Assembly (NCBI GenBank): GCA_001774395.1
Contig: MEZX01000002.1
Coordinates: 273,121 to 337,120, forward strand
Origin: Candidatus Berkelbacteria bacterium RIFCSPLOWO2_01_FULL_50_28
GTDB taxonomy: Bacteria > Patescibacteria > UBA1384 > 2-12-FULL-50-11
Reading direction: 5' to 3'
DNA length: 64,000 nt
Shown: positions 31,196-38,017 of the stretch, in pieces
Position numbering within the stretch: the stretch's first letter is position 1
How the letters are laid out: each line of letters begins with the position of its first letter
Program-made: the position numbers and the translations under genes
The notes under the pieces: generated by a model
Told to the model about the DNA's origin: nothing
Databases searched by the model: none
What the model saw: only the letters and a program-made list of their open reading frames with translations

Positions 31196-31221
31196 CTTGA
31201 AAATTGTAAATTGTAAATTGA
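31196..31221 (+). repeat. Heptamer array outside the left 54-bp repeat
   Basis: TTGAAAA, TTGTAAA, TTGTAAA units abut the left arm of the tsf-frr inverted repeat. Confidence 0.65.
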
Positions 31222-31272
31222 TAGCGGCCGAGGTAAATGAGGGAGCTATGGAGGCGAAAGCCGACAAAATTG
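31219..31272 (+). repeat. Left arm of 54-bp inverted repeat flanking tsf-frr
   Basis: Matches the reverse complement of 32352-32405 at 53 of 54 positions. It contains GAGGTAAATGAGGGAGC and GGAGGCGAAAGCCGAC. Together the arms bracket exactly the tsf and frr genes. Confidence 0.9.
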
Positions 31273-31291
31273 TTCAAACCGGAGGTTTGAA
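31273..31291 (+). promoter_or_regulatory. Shine-Dalgarno in hairpin loop (tsf)
   Basis: TTCAAACC-GGA-GGTTTGAA: perfect 8-bp palindrome with GGAGGT at its centre, 3 nt before ATG 31295. The longest of the five. Confidence 0.7.
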
Positions 31292-31294
31292 GTA

Positions 31295-31747
31295 ATGGCC
31301 AACGTCGAACTTATAAAAAAGCTACGCGCTCAAACTGGTTTGGGCATGCATGATATTAAGAAAGCATTGGATGAGTCCAATGATAACGAGGCCAACGCGC
31401 TGGTGCTGTTGAAGGAGTGGGGGCTATCAACCGTCGCCAAAAAATCTGACCGTGCCACTTCTCAGGGTTTGGTTGAATCGTACGTTCACGGCGGACGGCT
31501 TGGAGCGATTGTCGAAGTTAACTGCGAGACCGATTTTGTCGCCCGTAACGATGAGTTTAAAGCTTTTGTTAAAGATATCGCCATGCAAGTGGCTTCGATG
31601 AACCCGCAAGATGTTGAAGAACTTTTGAAACAAGATTACTTCCGTGACCCTTCCAAGACTATTGAAGAGCTGTTGACTGAGGTCATCTCCAAGATTGGCG
31701 AGAACGTCCGAATTAGCCGCTTTCAGCGCTTTGAATTGGGCGTATAG
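31295..31747 (+). CDS. tsf: Elongation factor Ts, minimal form
   Basis: Guanine-nucleotide exchange factor for EF-Tu. N-terminal UBA-like domain (ELIKKLRAQTGLGMHDIKKAL) and the EF-Tu-contacting TDFVARND (79-86) are present. The product is only 150 residues, shorter than most EF-Ts proteins. It lacks the long second core subdomain and coiled coil of the E. coli protein. It follows rpsB as in most bacteria, but pyrH, which usually stands between tsf and frr, is absent. Confidence 0.94.
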   Translation: MANVELIKKLRAQTGLGMHDIKKALDESNDNEANALVLLKEWGLSTVAKKSDRATSQGLVESYVHGGRLGAIVEVNCETDFVARNDEFKAFVKDIAMQVASMNPQDVEELLKQDYFRDPSKTIEELLTEVISKIGENVRISRFQRFELGV

Positions 31748-31795
31748 CGTCGTGCCGCTGTATTTTTCCGCTTCTTCTGCTAAATTTATTCTGTA

Positions 31796-32347
31796 ATGTC
31801 GGCAATTCTTTCCGTAAAAACAGAGATGAGTAGAGTCCTCCAGGTTCTGGAGGAGGATTTACGAACCCTGCGACCCGGCCGCGCATCCGCCGAACTTGTT
31901 ACCAGCCTACCGGTGGACGTTTACGGTCAAAAAATGTCTATCCAACAGCTGGCTTCCATCTCTAACGACGAGCAGGGCAACCTCATCTTGCAGCCGTGGG
32001 ACAAGTCGACAATTGGTGCCGTAGAACAAGCAGTCCGAGTCAGCCAGCTTGGTTTCTCCGTCGTGAATATCGGGGACAGCCTAAAGCTGACGGTACCGCC
32101 GCTCTCGCAGGAACGTCGGCTGGAAATGGTAAAACTGGTTGGTCAAAAAGGAGAAGCGGCTCGAATCCAGTTGCGTCAGATTCGGGGTGATGCTCACCAG
32201 GCGGCCACCAAAGAAAAAACCAACGGAACGATGCGCGAGGATGAGCTAAGTCGATATACCAAAGAGCTTAACGATAAAATTGACGAGAATAATAAGCAGA
32301 TAAAAGAGCTAGTAGAGCGGAAAGAAAAAGAGCTAATGACAGTATGA
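31796..32347 (+). CDS. frr: Ribosome recycling factor
   Basis: Splits the post-termination complex together with EF-G. 183 residues, normal length. LRTLRPGRASAELVTSLPVDVYG (about 22-44) and VPPLSQERRLEMVKLVGQKGE are the conserved parts, and the long helical domain I continues to the C terminus. It starts 48 nt after tsf without a Shine-Dalgarno sequence; TAAATT and TTTATT are possible weak -10s. Confidence 0.95.
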   Translation: MSAILSVKTEMSRVLQVLEEDLRTLRPGRASAELVTSLPVDVYGQKMSIQQLASISNDEQGNLILQPWDKSTIGAVEQAVRVSQLGFSVVNIGDSLKLTVPPLSQERRLEMVKLVGQKGEAARIQLRQIRGDAHQAATKEKTNGTMREDELSRYTKELNDKIDENNKQIKELVERKEKELMTV

Positions 32348-32351
32348 GAGG

Positions 32352-32405
32352 CAATTTTGTCGGCTTTCGCCTCCATAGCTCCCTCATTTACCTCGGTCGC
32401 TATCA
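32352..32405 (-). repeat. Right arm of 54-bp inverted repeat flanking tsf-frr
   Basis: Reverse complement of 31219-31272 with one mismatch. It begins 4 nt after the frr stop. A heptamer array (inverted orientation) follows, mirroring the left side. Confidence 0.9.
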
Positions 32406-32519
32406 GTTTTCAGTTTTGCAATTTTCAATAAATATCCAATGCTTCAATTTTCAAACATTAAAACACTGGAAACTGTAAATTCAATGAAAATTAGAAATTG
32501 TAAATTGATAATTCTCAAA
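32404..32519 (-). repeat. Heptamer array outside the right 54-bp repeat
   Basis: CAGTTTT, CAGTTTT, CAATTTT units at the left (inverted relative to the left flank), then TTGAAAA-type degenerate units to the rseP start region. Confidence 0.7.
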
Positions 32520-32541
32520 ACAGCCAAAATAAAATGGCTGT
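32520..32541 (+). promoter_or_regulatory. Start-codon hairpin of rseP
   Basis: ACAGCCA (32520-32526) pairs with TGGCTGT (32535-32541); the loop AAATAAAA carries the A of the ATG. No Shine-Dalgarno sequence; the AAATAAAATGG context also resembles a -10. Confidence 0.45.
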
Positions 32542-33625
32542 AACCTTGTTAGTCTTCCTGGCTGTTTTGGGCGTTATGGTCTTTGTCCACGAGCTGGGGC
32601 ATTTCCTGGTGGCCAAACGTAGCGGCGTAAGAGTGGAAGAATTTGCTTTTGGCTTTCGACCGCGTCTTTGGAGTAAGACCGTCGGTGAAACGACCTACGC
32701 GATAAATCTGATCCCGCTTGGGGGTTACGTTAAAATGTTCGGCGAAGCTGATGGCCAGACTGGGCCGCGATCATTCAAAGCTAAAAAACCATCCACCCGG
32801 CTAGCAATTCTAGTGGCCGGTGCAACGATGAACTTGCTGATGGCCTGGGTGATCCTGACGATGCTATTTATTACCGGGTTCCAGCCTTTCACTCCTAACG
32901 CTTCCAAGAACCCCTTTATCGTCGAAAAACCATCAGTAGCGGTTGCTAGTGTTATAGCTAAAAGTCCAGCCGAGAAGAGCGGCTTTAAGGTAGAAGATAT
33001 AATTTTAGCCGTCAACGGACAGTCGCTAGACGGCGGATTAGACTTCATCAATCAGATTCGGGCGCTCAACGGCCAAACAGCTATCGTTACGGTTACGCGC
33101 TCTGGGCAGGAGCTGAAGTTATTAGTTACCCCTCGAGTCAACCCACCGCCCGGGCAAGGAGCAATTGGGGTAGCCATCGGTCAAATTGGCCAAGTCAGGT
33201 CTACTTGGTTCAAAGCACCAGTCGCCGCCGTTTATGAAACTGGCCGAGTTATCGGTATCTCGGCAGTGGGCTTTGCCGACTTCGTAAAAAATCTCGTTGT
33301 ACGGCAGGAAGTCTCCGACGACGTTACGGGTATTGTTGGAGTTGGGCAGCTGACGGGTATCGCCAGACGAATGGGCTTCGAGTACCTGGCACAATTAGTG
33401 GCTCTGATTTCCATTGGCTTAGGGGTGATCAATCTGATGCCGATCCTGCCGCTCGATGGTGGTCATATCGCGATTATCGGCTATGAAAGAATTGCCCGTC
33501 GACCGCTAACTGAGCGACAGTTCTCTATATTTGCCAGCTTTGGGCTAGCATTCATTCTACTTATGTTTCTGGTGGTGACGTTCAAAGACTTTGTTCGCTT
33601 TGATGTAATTGGTAGAATCTTCTAA
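32534..33625 (+). CDS. rseP: RseP-like site-2 membrane metalloprotease
   Basis: Intramembrane zinc protease. HELGH (19-23) is in the first transmembrane helix, a single PDZ domain (about 130-200; SPAEKSGFKVEDIILAVNGQ) follows, and the C-terminal LPLDGGH motif (about 310) supplies the third ligand. About four membrane helices. The 363-residue length fits bacterial RseP/YluC with one PDZ. The stop codon overlaps the proS start (TAATG). No dedicated anti-sigma substrate is visible nearby. Confidence 0.93.
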   Translation: MAVTLLVFLAVLGVMVFVHELGHFLVAKRSGVRVEEFAFGFRPRLWSKTVGETTYAINLIPLGGYVKMFGEADGQTGPRSFKAKKPSTRLAILVAGATMNLLMAWVILTMLFITGFQPFTPNASKNPFIVEKPSVAVASVIAKSPAEKSGFKVEDIILAVNGQSLDGGLDFINQIRALNGQTAIVTVTRSGQELKLLVTPRVNPPPGQGAIGVAIGQIGQVRSTWFKAPVAAVYETGRVIGISAVGFADFVKNLVVRQEVSDDVTGIVGVGQLTGIARRMGFEYLAQLVALISIGLGVINLMPILPLDGGHIAIIGYERIARRPLTERQFSIFASFGLAFILLMFLVVTFKDFVRFDVIGRIF

Positions 33626-34848
33626 TGAAGCTTAGTCAGTTTTATATCAAAACCCGTCGGTCGATGGCCGCGCAAGAATCGATTAATTCTTATTTGCTCG
33701 AAAAAGCGGGTTTTATTAGCCAAGTGGCCGCTGGAGTTTACGCTTACTTGCCATTGGCGACGCGATCGCTGCGTAAAATTGAGCAGATTATCCGCGAAGA
33801 AATGAACAGTATCGGCGCTTCGGAAGTGGTATTTTCAACTCTGCAGCCCAAGAGTATCTGGGAGGCTTCTGGACGGTGGGATGACAAGAACTTCCGAGAG
33901 ATCGTTTATATCGACAAAGAATCTGATATGACCCTTGGGCCGACTCACGAGGAACCTATGGTAATTGCGACGCGGCAATTCATCCGTTCTTATCGCGATC
34001 TGCCGGTCAACCTGTATCAGTTCCAAACGAAATTCCGTAAGGAACTGAGGGCGAAATCTGGACTGCTGCGTGGGAGGGAGTTTAGAATGAAAGATCTCTA
34101 CAGTTTTCATCCCGACGAGAAAGCGCACGATGAATTCTATGAACAGTGCGCTGAAGCCTACACCAAAGTTTTTGGTCGGCTTGGGCTAACCAGTTATCGT
34201 GTTAAAGCAACTGGTGGGGTCTTTAGCAACGAGTACTCGGATGAGTATCAGGTGATCTGCCCGACCGGCGAAGATGAGATATTAGTCGATCATAAGAGTC
34301 GAACTGGTTTTAATAAAGAAGTTGAAGACCAACTCAAGGAGTCTGAAAAAAAGAAACTGGAACGGGTCCGAGCGATCGAAGTGGGCAATATTTTTCACCT
34401 AGGTACCAAATATACTGATGCCTTTGACGTTAAATACGCGGATCCCAGTGGTAAATTGCGGTCAATCTATATGGGTTGTTACGGCATCGGTATCAGCCGG
34501 TTGCTTGGAACTCTAGCCGAGCTTTACAACGATGGAAATGGGTTAAAGCTCCCCAAACAGGTGGCGCCGTTTGAAGTGGTAGTCATCGACCTAACCAGCA
34601 CTAAAACCGGTTTAAAACTTCACAACGAGCTCGAAGAATTAGGGGTTGAGGTGCTATTCGATGATCGCGACGAGCCAGCGGGGACTAAGTTGGTTGACGC
34701 CGATCTAGTTGGTTACCCAATTCGCTTAGTTTACAGCACGAAAACCGCCCAAGACGGCAAGATCGAAATCAAAGAGCGCGCTAATGGCAAGGTAACGCTG
34801 GTTAATCTAGAGGACACCGTAAAAAGCGTTCAGAAATTGCTTGGTTAA
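33625..34848 (+). CDS. proS: Prolyl-tRNA synthetase lacking the editing insertion
   Basis: Class II synthetase charging tRNA-Pro. N-terminal motif 1 region (LLEKAGFISQVAAGVYAYLPL), motif 2 (FQTKFRKELRAKSGLLRGREFRMKDLYSF) and motif 3 (GCYGIGISRLLGTLAEL) are all present, followed by the anticodon domain. The 407 residues compare with about 570 in E. coli: the ~180-residue INS editing domain between motifs 2 and 3 is absent, as in some alpha-proteobacterial and CPR enzymes. Mischarged Ala-tRNA-Pro would have to be cleared by another factor or tolerated. Confidence 0.95.
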   Translation: MKLSQFYIKTRRSMAAQESINSYLLEKAGFISQVAAGVYAYLPLATRSLRKIEQIIREEMNSIGASEVVFSTLQPKSIWEASGRWDDKNFREIVYIDKESDMTLGPTHEEPMVIATRQFIRSYRDLPVNLYQFQTKFRKELRAKSGLLRGREFRMKDLYSFHPDEKAHDEFYEQCAEAYTKVFGRLGLTSYRVKATGGVFSNEYSDEYQVICPTGEDEILVDHKSRTGFNKEVEDQLKESEKKKLERVRAIEVGNIFHLGTKYTDAFDVKYADPSGKLRSIYMGCYGIGISRLLGTLAELYNDGNGLKLPKQVAPFEVVVIDLTSTKTGLKLHNELEELGVEVLFDDRDEPAGTKLVDADLVGYPIRLVYSTKTAQDGKIEIKERANGKVTLVNLEDTVKSVQKLLG

Positions 34849-34865
34849 AGTTTGAAATAGTTTTT

Positions 34866-34973
34866 TGGGGCTTGCCCCGCACCTCGAAACCTGATTGCAA
34901 ATTTCTGACATCAGAATATTGCAAGAGGTTGAGCTGGTGCGGGGTTGACAGGCTTGCTACCCTGTTGTTACTC
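34866..34973 (+). promoter_or_regulatory. CCCCGCACC/GGTGCGGGG-TTGACA element before the acidic ORF
   Basis: CCCCGCACC (34875-34883) and GGTGCGGGG (34936-34944) are inverted. The right arm runs into TTGACA (34945-34950), with TTACTC 17 nt on. The layout repeats that at 3808-3954. It could be promoter plus operator, or a terminator of proS fused to the next promoter. Confidence 0.45.
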
Positions 34974-35036
34974 TGAAGTAAGTAAGTGCCCTTTGCGGGC
35001 GGCAGATTTTTTCTGCTTAAACACAAGGAGGTTCAG

Positions 35037-35162
35037 ATGAATGATTTGAACACCGCTGTACCGGCGGCCGAGGGTGAAGAAAAACCCGAGGAAGAAACCG
35101 ATACAGACAAACCCGTAGAAGGCGCTCCAGTCGAAGAGACAACACCAGAGCAGCCGCTGTAA
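35037..35162 (+). CDS. Tiny acidic protein (41 aa)
   Basis: MNDLNTAVPAAEGEEKPEEE then TDTDKPVEGAPVEETTPEQPL. Very acidic, Pro/Thr/Glu-rich, no hydrophobic segment, probably disordered. It has a strong AAGGAGG 7 nt upstream, a promoter-like element before it and a textbook terminator after it, so it is likely a real single-gene transcript although too short for family recognition. Function unknown. Confidence 0.6.
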   Translation: MNDLNTAVPAAEGEEKPEEETDTDKPVEGAPVEETTPEQPL

Positions 35163-35186
35163 ACTTCCCTTCTTGGGAATACAGAG

Positions 35187-35209
35187 AACCCGCTAAGCGC
35201 GGGTTTTTT
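35187..35209 (+). terminator. Rho-independent terminator of the acidic ORF
   Basis: AACCCGC, 5-nt loop, GCGGGTT and a run of six T. The clearest intrinsic terminator in the window. Confidence 0.9.
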
Positions 35210-35228
35210 GTTTAAGGTGAAACTTTGG

Positions 35229-35234
35229 TAGGCT
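35229..35234 (+). promoter_or_regulatory. -10-like TAGGCT before tpiA
   Basis: TAGGCT ends 6 nt before ATG 35241; no Shine-Dalgarno sequence. Leaderless geometry. Confidence 0.45.
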
Positions 35235-35240
35235 GGTAGT

Positions 35241-36020
35241 ATGAGTAGACGATTGATCGTCGGTAACTGGAAGATGTATCCCACTCTTAGTGATGCGCTG
35301 GTACTGACCAGCTCGCTTAAGACGGCCCTAGAAGGTGTTAAGGGGGTTGAGATAGCGCTGGCCCCGCCGACGCCCTGGTTGGTCCCGGTAGTTGAGTCTT
35401 GGCATCACAAACTAGAGAACGTCCACTTTGCCGCGCAAGATATCTGGCCTCACGATCAAGGGGCTTACACCGGACAAGCCTCAGCATTTCTACTAAAGAA
35501 CCTGGTCAGTTACGCTATCGTCGGCCATTCGGAGCGCCGAAGTTACGTTGGCGAAGACAATGATCTGATAAACGACAAAGTGCACGCCTGTTTACGTTGG
35601 GGTATCAAACCGATTCTCTGTGTCGGGGAAACCAAGCGCCTACTCGACGCAGACGGCAATACTGATTCTTACCAGTGGAGCCGTCTATCTATCCAGCTAA
35701 TGGAAGGGTTATCTGGCATAAAAGAAGAGGACCTGGCAAAAGTCTCAGTTGCTTATGAACCTGTTTGGGCGGTTGGTACTAAGCGTCCGGCGACTCCCGA
35801 ATACGCCTTGGAAGTTATCGGGAGACTGCGTGAGAAGCTAAGTGAAAAGTACCCGCGTAGAGCACTTGGCGAGCTGCGGATCCTCTACGGGGGGGACGTC
35901 GACGTACAGAATGCAGCCGGCTTTATGAAATACCCGGAGATCGACGGCTTTTTGCTTGGTAGGGAAGCGGTTCACGCAAGAAACTTTGCCAAAGTCTGCT
36001 CGACCGCGGCCAGCTTGTAA
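35241..36020 (+). CDS. tpiA: Triosephosphate isomerase with altered phosphate loop
   Basis: Interconverts dihydroxyacetone phosphate and glyceraldehyde 3-phosphate. Substrate lysine in NWK (9-11), catalytic His96 (GHSERR) and Glu173 (AYEPVWAVGT) are intact. The phosphate-binding loop is unusual: YGGDV (216-220) replaces YGGSV, and GFLLGREAV (236-244) has Arg where most enzymes have a second glycine. The Ser-to-Asp change would disfavour phosphate; the Arg could compensate. Length 259 is normal. A flavoprotein-like gene starts 3 nt later; pgk lies further on. Confidence 0.92.
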   Translation: MSRRLIVGNWKMYPTLSDALVLTSSLKTALEGVKGVEIALAPPTPWLVPVVESWHHKLENVHFAAQDIWPHDQGAYTGQASAFLLKNLVSYAIVGHSERRSYVGEDNDLINDKVHACLRWGIKPILCVGETKRLLDADGNTDSYQWSRLSIQLMEGLSGIKEEDLAKVSVAYEPVWAVGTKRPATPEYALEVIGRLREKLSEKYPRRALGELRILYGGDVDVQNAAGFMKYPEIDGFLLGREAVHARNFAKVCSTAASL

Positions 36021-36023
36021 CAA

Positions 36024-36980
36024 ATGTCTCAACGAATACTAATTGTTGGTGACTCGCCGCTGTCGTACTTCATCGCTCGCTTAATCGACGCCGAGCTGTC
36101 GCGCTTGGCCCACATGCAAGTGACCCACATTACAACAGACACGGATTTGGTTTATTTTCCGACAATCTCAACTGTTCTAGGCCCAGCGGTTTTTAGGCGC
36201 AAAAAGCTGGAGAATGTCGTTCTCAAGAAGGAGACAGTGATGTCAATTAACCTTAAGGCCAAGAGAGTTGTTACAAATCGAGAAGTTTATTCGTACGATT
36301 ATCTGATTCTCGACCTAATGCCGGTGATTACCGTTCAGGAGTTCTTGGCGATTCAGCGTAGCGCCAAGGAAGTTGTGGTTCATCTCCAGGCCGCCCTGAA
36401 ACAGAACGAAAAGCTTAACGCTACTGTCAATTTCGCCGGCGACATTTTTGGTTGCCAGTTAGCGCTTGCCCTGGCTAGGGACAGGACAAAATTAAGTTCC
36501 CGAACTATGCGAAAGTTAGCTATCAACGTCACAAAAACTAACAGCACATTTTTGGATAGTTTCCTAGCTTCGAACGATATCTCTCTAGGGTGCAGCAAAT
36601 CCCCGGGTTTTAATGTTGGCCAAGCCAGGGCTCAACTGTCCTGGAAGAAAATAAAGGGCTTAACTGTTGATGGAGCCGGACATGCCCTGACCTTACCGTC
36701 TTTGAACCTGGAGAAATTTCAAGAGGTTTTTGTGCTTGACGCAGTGAATTTGCTTTCTTCTCTCTGGCGCTCGCAGTGGGTAGTGGCAAAACAGGTAGAG
36801 AAAAATATTGTAAGTACATTGGAACGCAAACCGCTCCGGGTGATCGATGGTATGCCGGCGCCAAAATATCTTACTGGGGATAACGGGCAGATCTTACTTT
36901 GGGGCGGTATTGAAAGTCGGCGTTTGCGTGCTAGCGCAGTCGGGGCGCTCGATCGGGCGTTTGTTCGCCGGATTAGCTAA
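36024..36980 (+). CDS. Degenerate NAD(P)H-dehydrogenase-like protein
   Basis: The 318 residues resemble type II NADH dehydrogenases / pyridine-nucleotide disulfide oxidoreductases only in outline: an N-terminal beta strand RILIVGD, LVYFPTIST (like NDYLVYFPTL), YDYLILDLMPV at the position of YDYLVLAxG, and a C-terminal GQILLWGGIESR. The dinucleotide-binding GxGxxG is not kept (GDSPLSYF). It may have lost FAD/NADH binding, or be a divergent relative with another role. It starts 3 nt after tpiA and overlaps the convergent gene by 8 nt. Low certainty. Confidence 0.55.
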   Translation: MSQRILIVGDSPLSYFIARLIDAELSRLAHMQVTHITTDTDLVYFPTISTVLGPAVFRRKKLENVVLKKETVMSINLKAKRVVTNREVYSYDYLILDLMPVITVQEFLAIQRSAKEVVVHLQAALKQNEKLNATVNFAGDIFGCQLALALARDRTKLSSRTMRKLAINVTKTNSTFLDSFLASNDISLGCSKSPGFNVGQARAQLSWKKIKGLTVDGAGHALTLPSLNLEKFQEVFVLDAVNLLSSLWRSQWVVAKQVEKNIVSTLERKPLRVIDGMPAPKYLTGDNGQILLWGGIESRRLRASAVGALDRAFVRRIS

Positions 36981-37944
36981 GTTTTACTGAAGCGGCAGCT
37001 TCGGGTTTCGATTTGTGTCGGTAGATAATTGCTAGTAACAGAGACGTCACTCCAACAATCAGCATTATCACGCTAATGTTGCCGAGGGTCGACTTAAATA
37101 TTTCCAAAATCCCCGCGGAAAGGTCGATTGCTACTGGTGCAAGTTGGGATTCGCTGCCGTTAGTAAAGTTCTCGCTTATCAGTCTCCCAAGCCAGTCCCA
37201 AGCGATGAGACCAAAGCCAACCTCGAAGATCCCAACCAGGATAAACGACCAAGCTAGCGTTACGAATGCTCGCGAGCGGCTGATGAGCAGGAAAAGCCCA
37301 ACTACGAGTAAGGTCACAAGCCATACGCCCTTGATAATCGATAAAGCCAACACGACTGACGGCTGCCACTGTCGGACTGACCTGGGGGCTTCCACGACCT
37401 TCAGCTGGTTTGGAACCATCTGCGAAATCTGTTGCGATAAGTTGGCCAGGTTGCGGTTGGTATCTGTTTGACTTTCGTTTGACAGGCGACAGTTGGGTAG
37501 AGTACTTGATATCTCCCAGGTGCTTAGTTGGTTGGCCTGGCAGATCGGAAGGGCGTTATACTTCTTCTGGAGTCTTACCGTTAGCTCGTCGGCAAGTTTA
37601 CTCCTGACCGGACGCAAATCGTAGGAATAGGTGAGTTTATCGGTTCGTCCGGTTAAGTAATCAAGGTAAGCGTTCGTTACAAGCTCGGAGAAATCATAGA
37701 AGCGTTTGCCGTCCACTGTCTTTTTCACGACTTCTACAAGCTCTTTATTTGTTAACGGCAGTTCTGAGCCTACGTTCATCTCTTTCAGCACCGGTTCCAG
37801 GTTCTTGATTAGACGTTCGTACATTTTCTCCTCCCGCGCTTGCGTGACGATAAAGGACGGTGTCTGCAATTGGAAGAACACATAGCCAAGACTGCTTAGG
37901 AAAAGCAGTAAAGTTAGAATCAGCCCAACAAAACCTCGCCACAT
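36973..37944 (-). CDS. Membrane protein with extracytoplasmic domain (323 aa)
   Basis: Unrecognised. One N-terminal transmembrane helix (FVGLILTLLLFLSSLGYVFF, about 5-24), a ~200-residue presumably extracellular domain with two Cys (ICQANQLS and NCRLSNES) that could form a disulphide, and three C-terminal helices (about 205-230, 235-260, 285-315) before a basic tail. The start at 37944 opens on the membrane helix; a longer frame to 38169 would overlap pgk. It is divergent from pgk. GATACT lies 8 nt before its ATG (leaderless-like). Confidence 0.7.
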   Translation of the reverse strand: MWRGFVGLILTLLLFLSSLGYVFFQLQTPSFIVTQAREEKMYERLIKNLEPVLKEMNVGSELPLTNKELVEVVKKTVDGKRFYDFSELVTNAYLDYLTGRTDKLTYSYDLRPVRSKLADELTVRLQKKYNALPICQANQLSTWEISSTLPNCRLSNESQTDTNRNLANLSQQISQMVPNQLKVVEAPRSVRQWQPSVVLALSIIKGVWLVTLLVVGLFLLISRSRAFVTLAWSFILVGIFEVGFGLIAWDWLGRLISENFTNGSESQLAPVAIDLSAGILEIFKSTLGNISVIMLIVGVTSLLLAIIYRHKSKPEAAASVKLS

Positions 37945-38003
37945 AAGACCACAGTATCTTGAATAAGCAGTTTCGAAAAGATGCGCTAATCCGTCGTTTG
38001 TTT

Positions 38004-38009
38004 TATGAT
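38004..38009 (+). promoter_or_regulatory. -10-like TATGAT before pgk
   Basis: TATGAT ends 8 nt before ATG 38018; no Shine-Dalgarno sequence. Confidence 0.5.
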
Positions 38010-38017
38010 TAACCTCT

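Noticed and set aside
8283..32519. Heptamer arrays as possible CRISPR or origin iterons
   Set aside because: Units are 7 nt, degenerate and scattered at many loci; no dnaA gene, DnaA-box cluster or spacer structure was seen.
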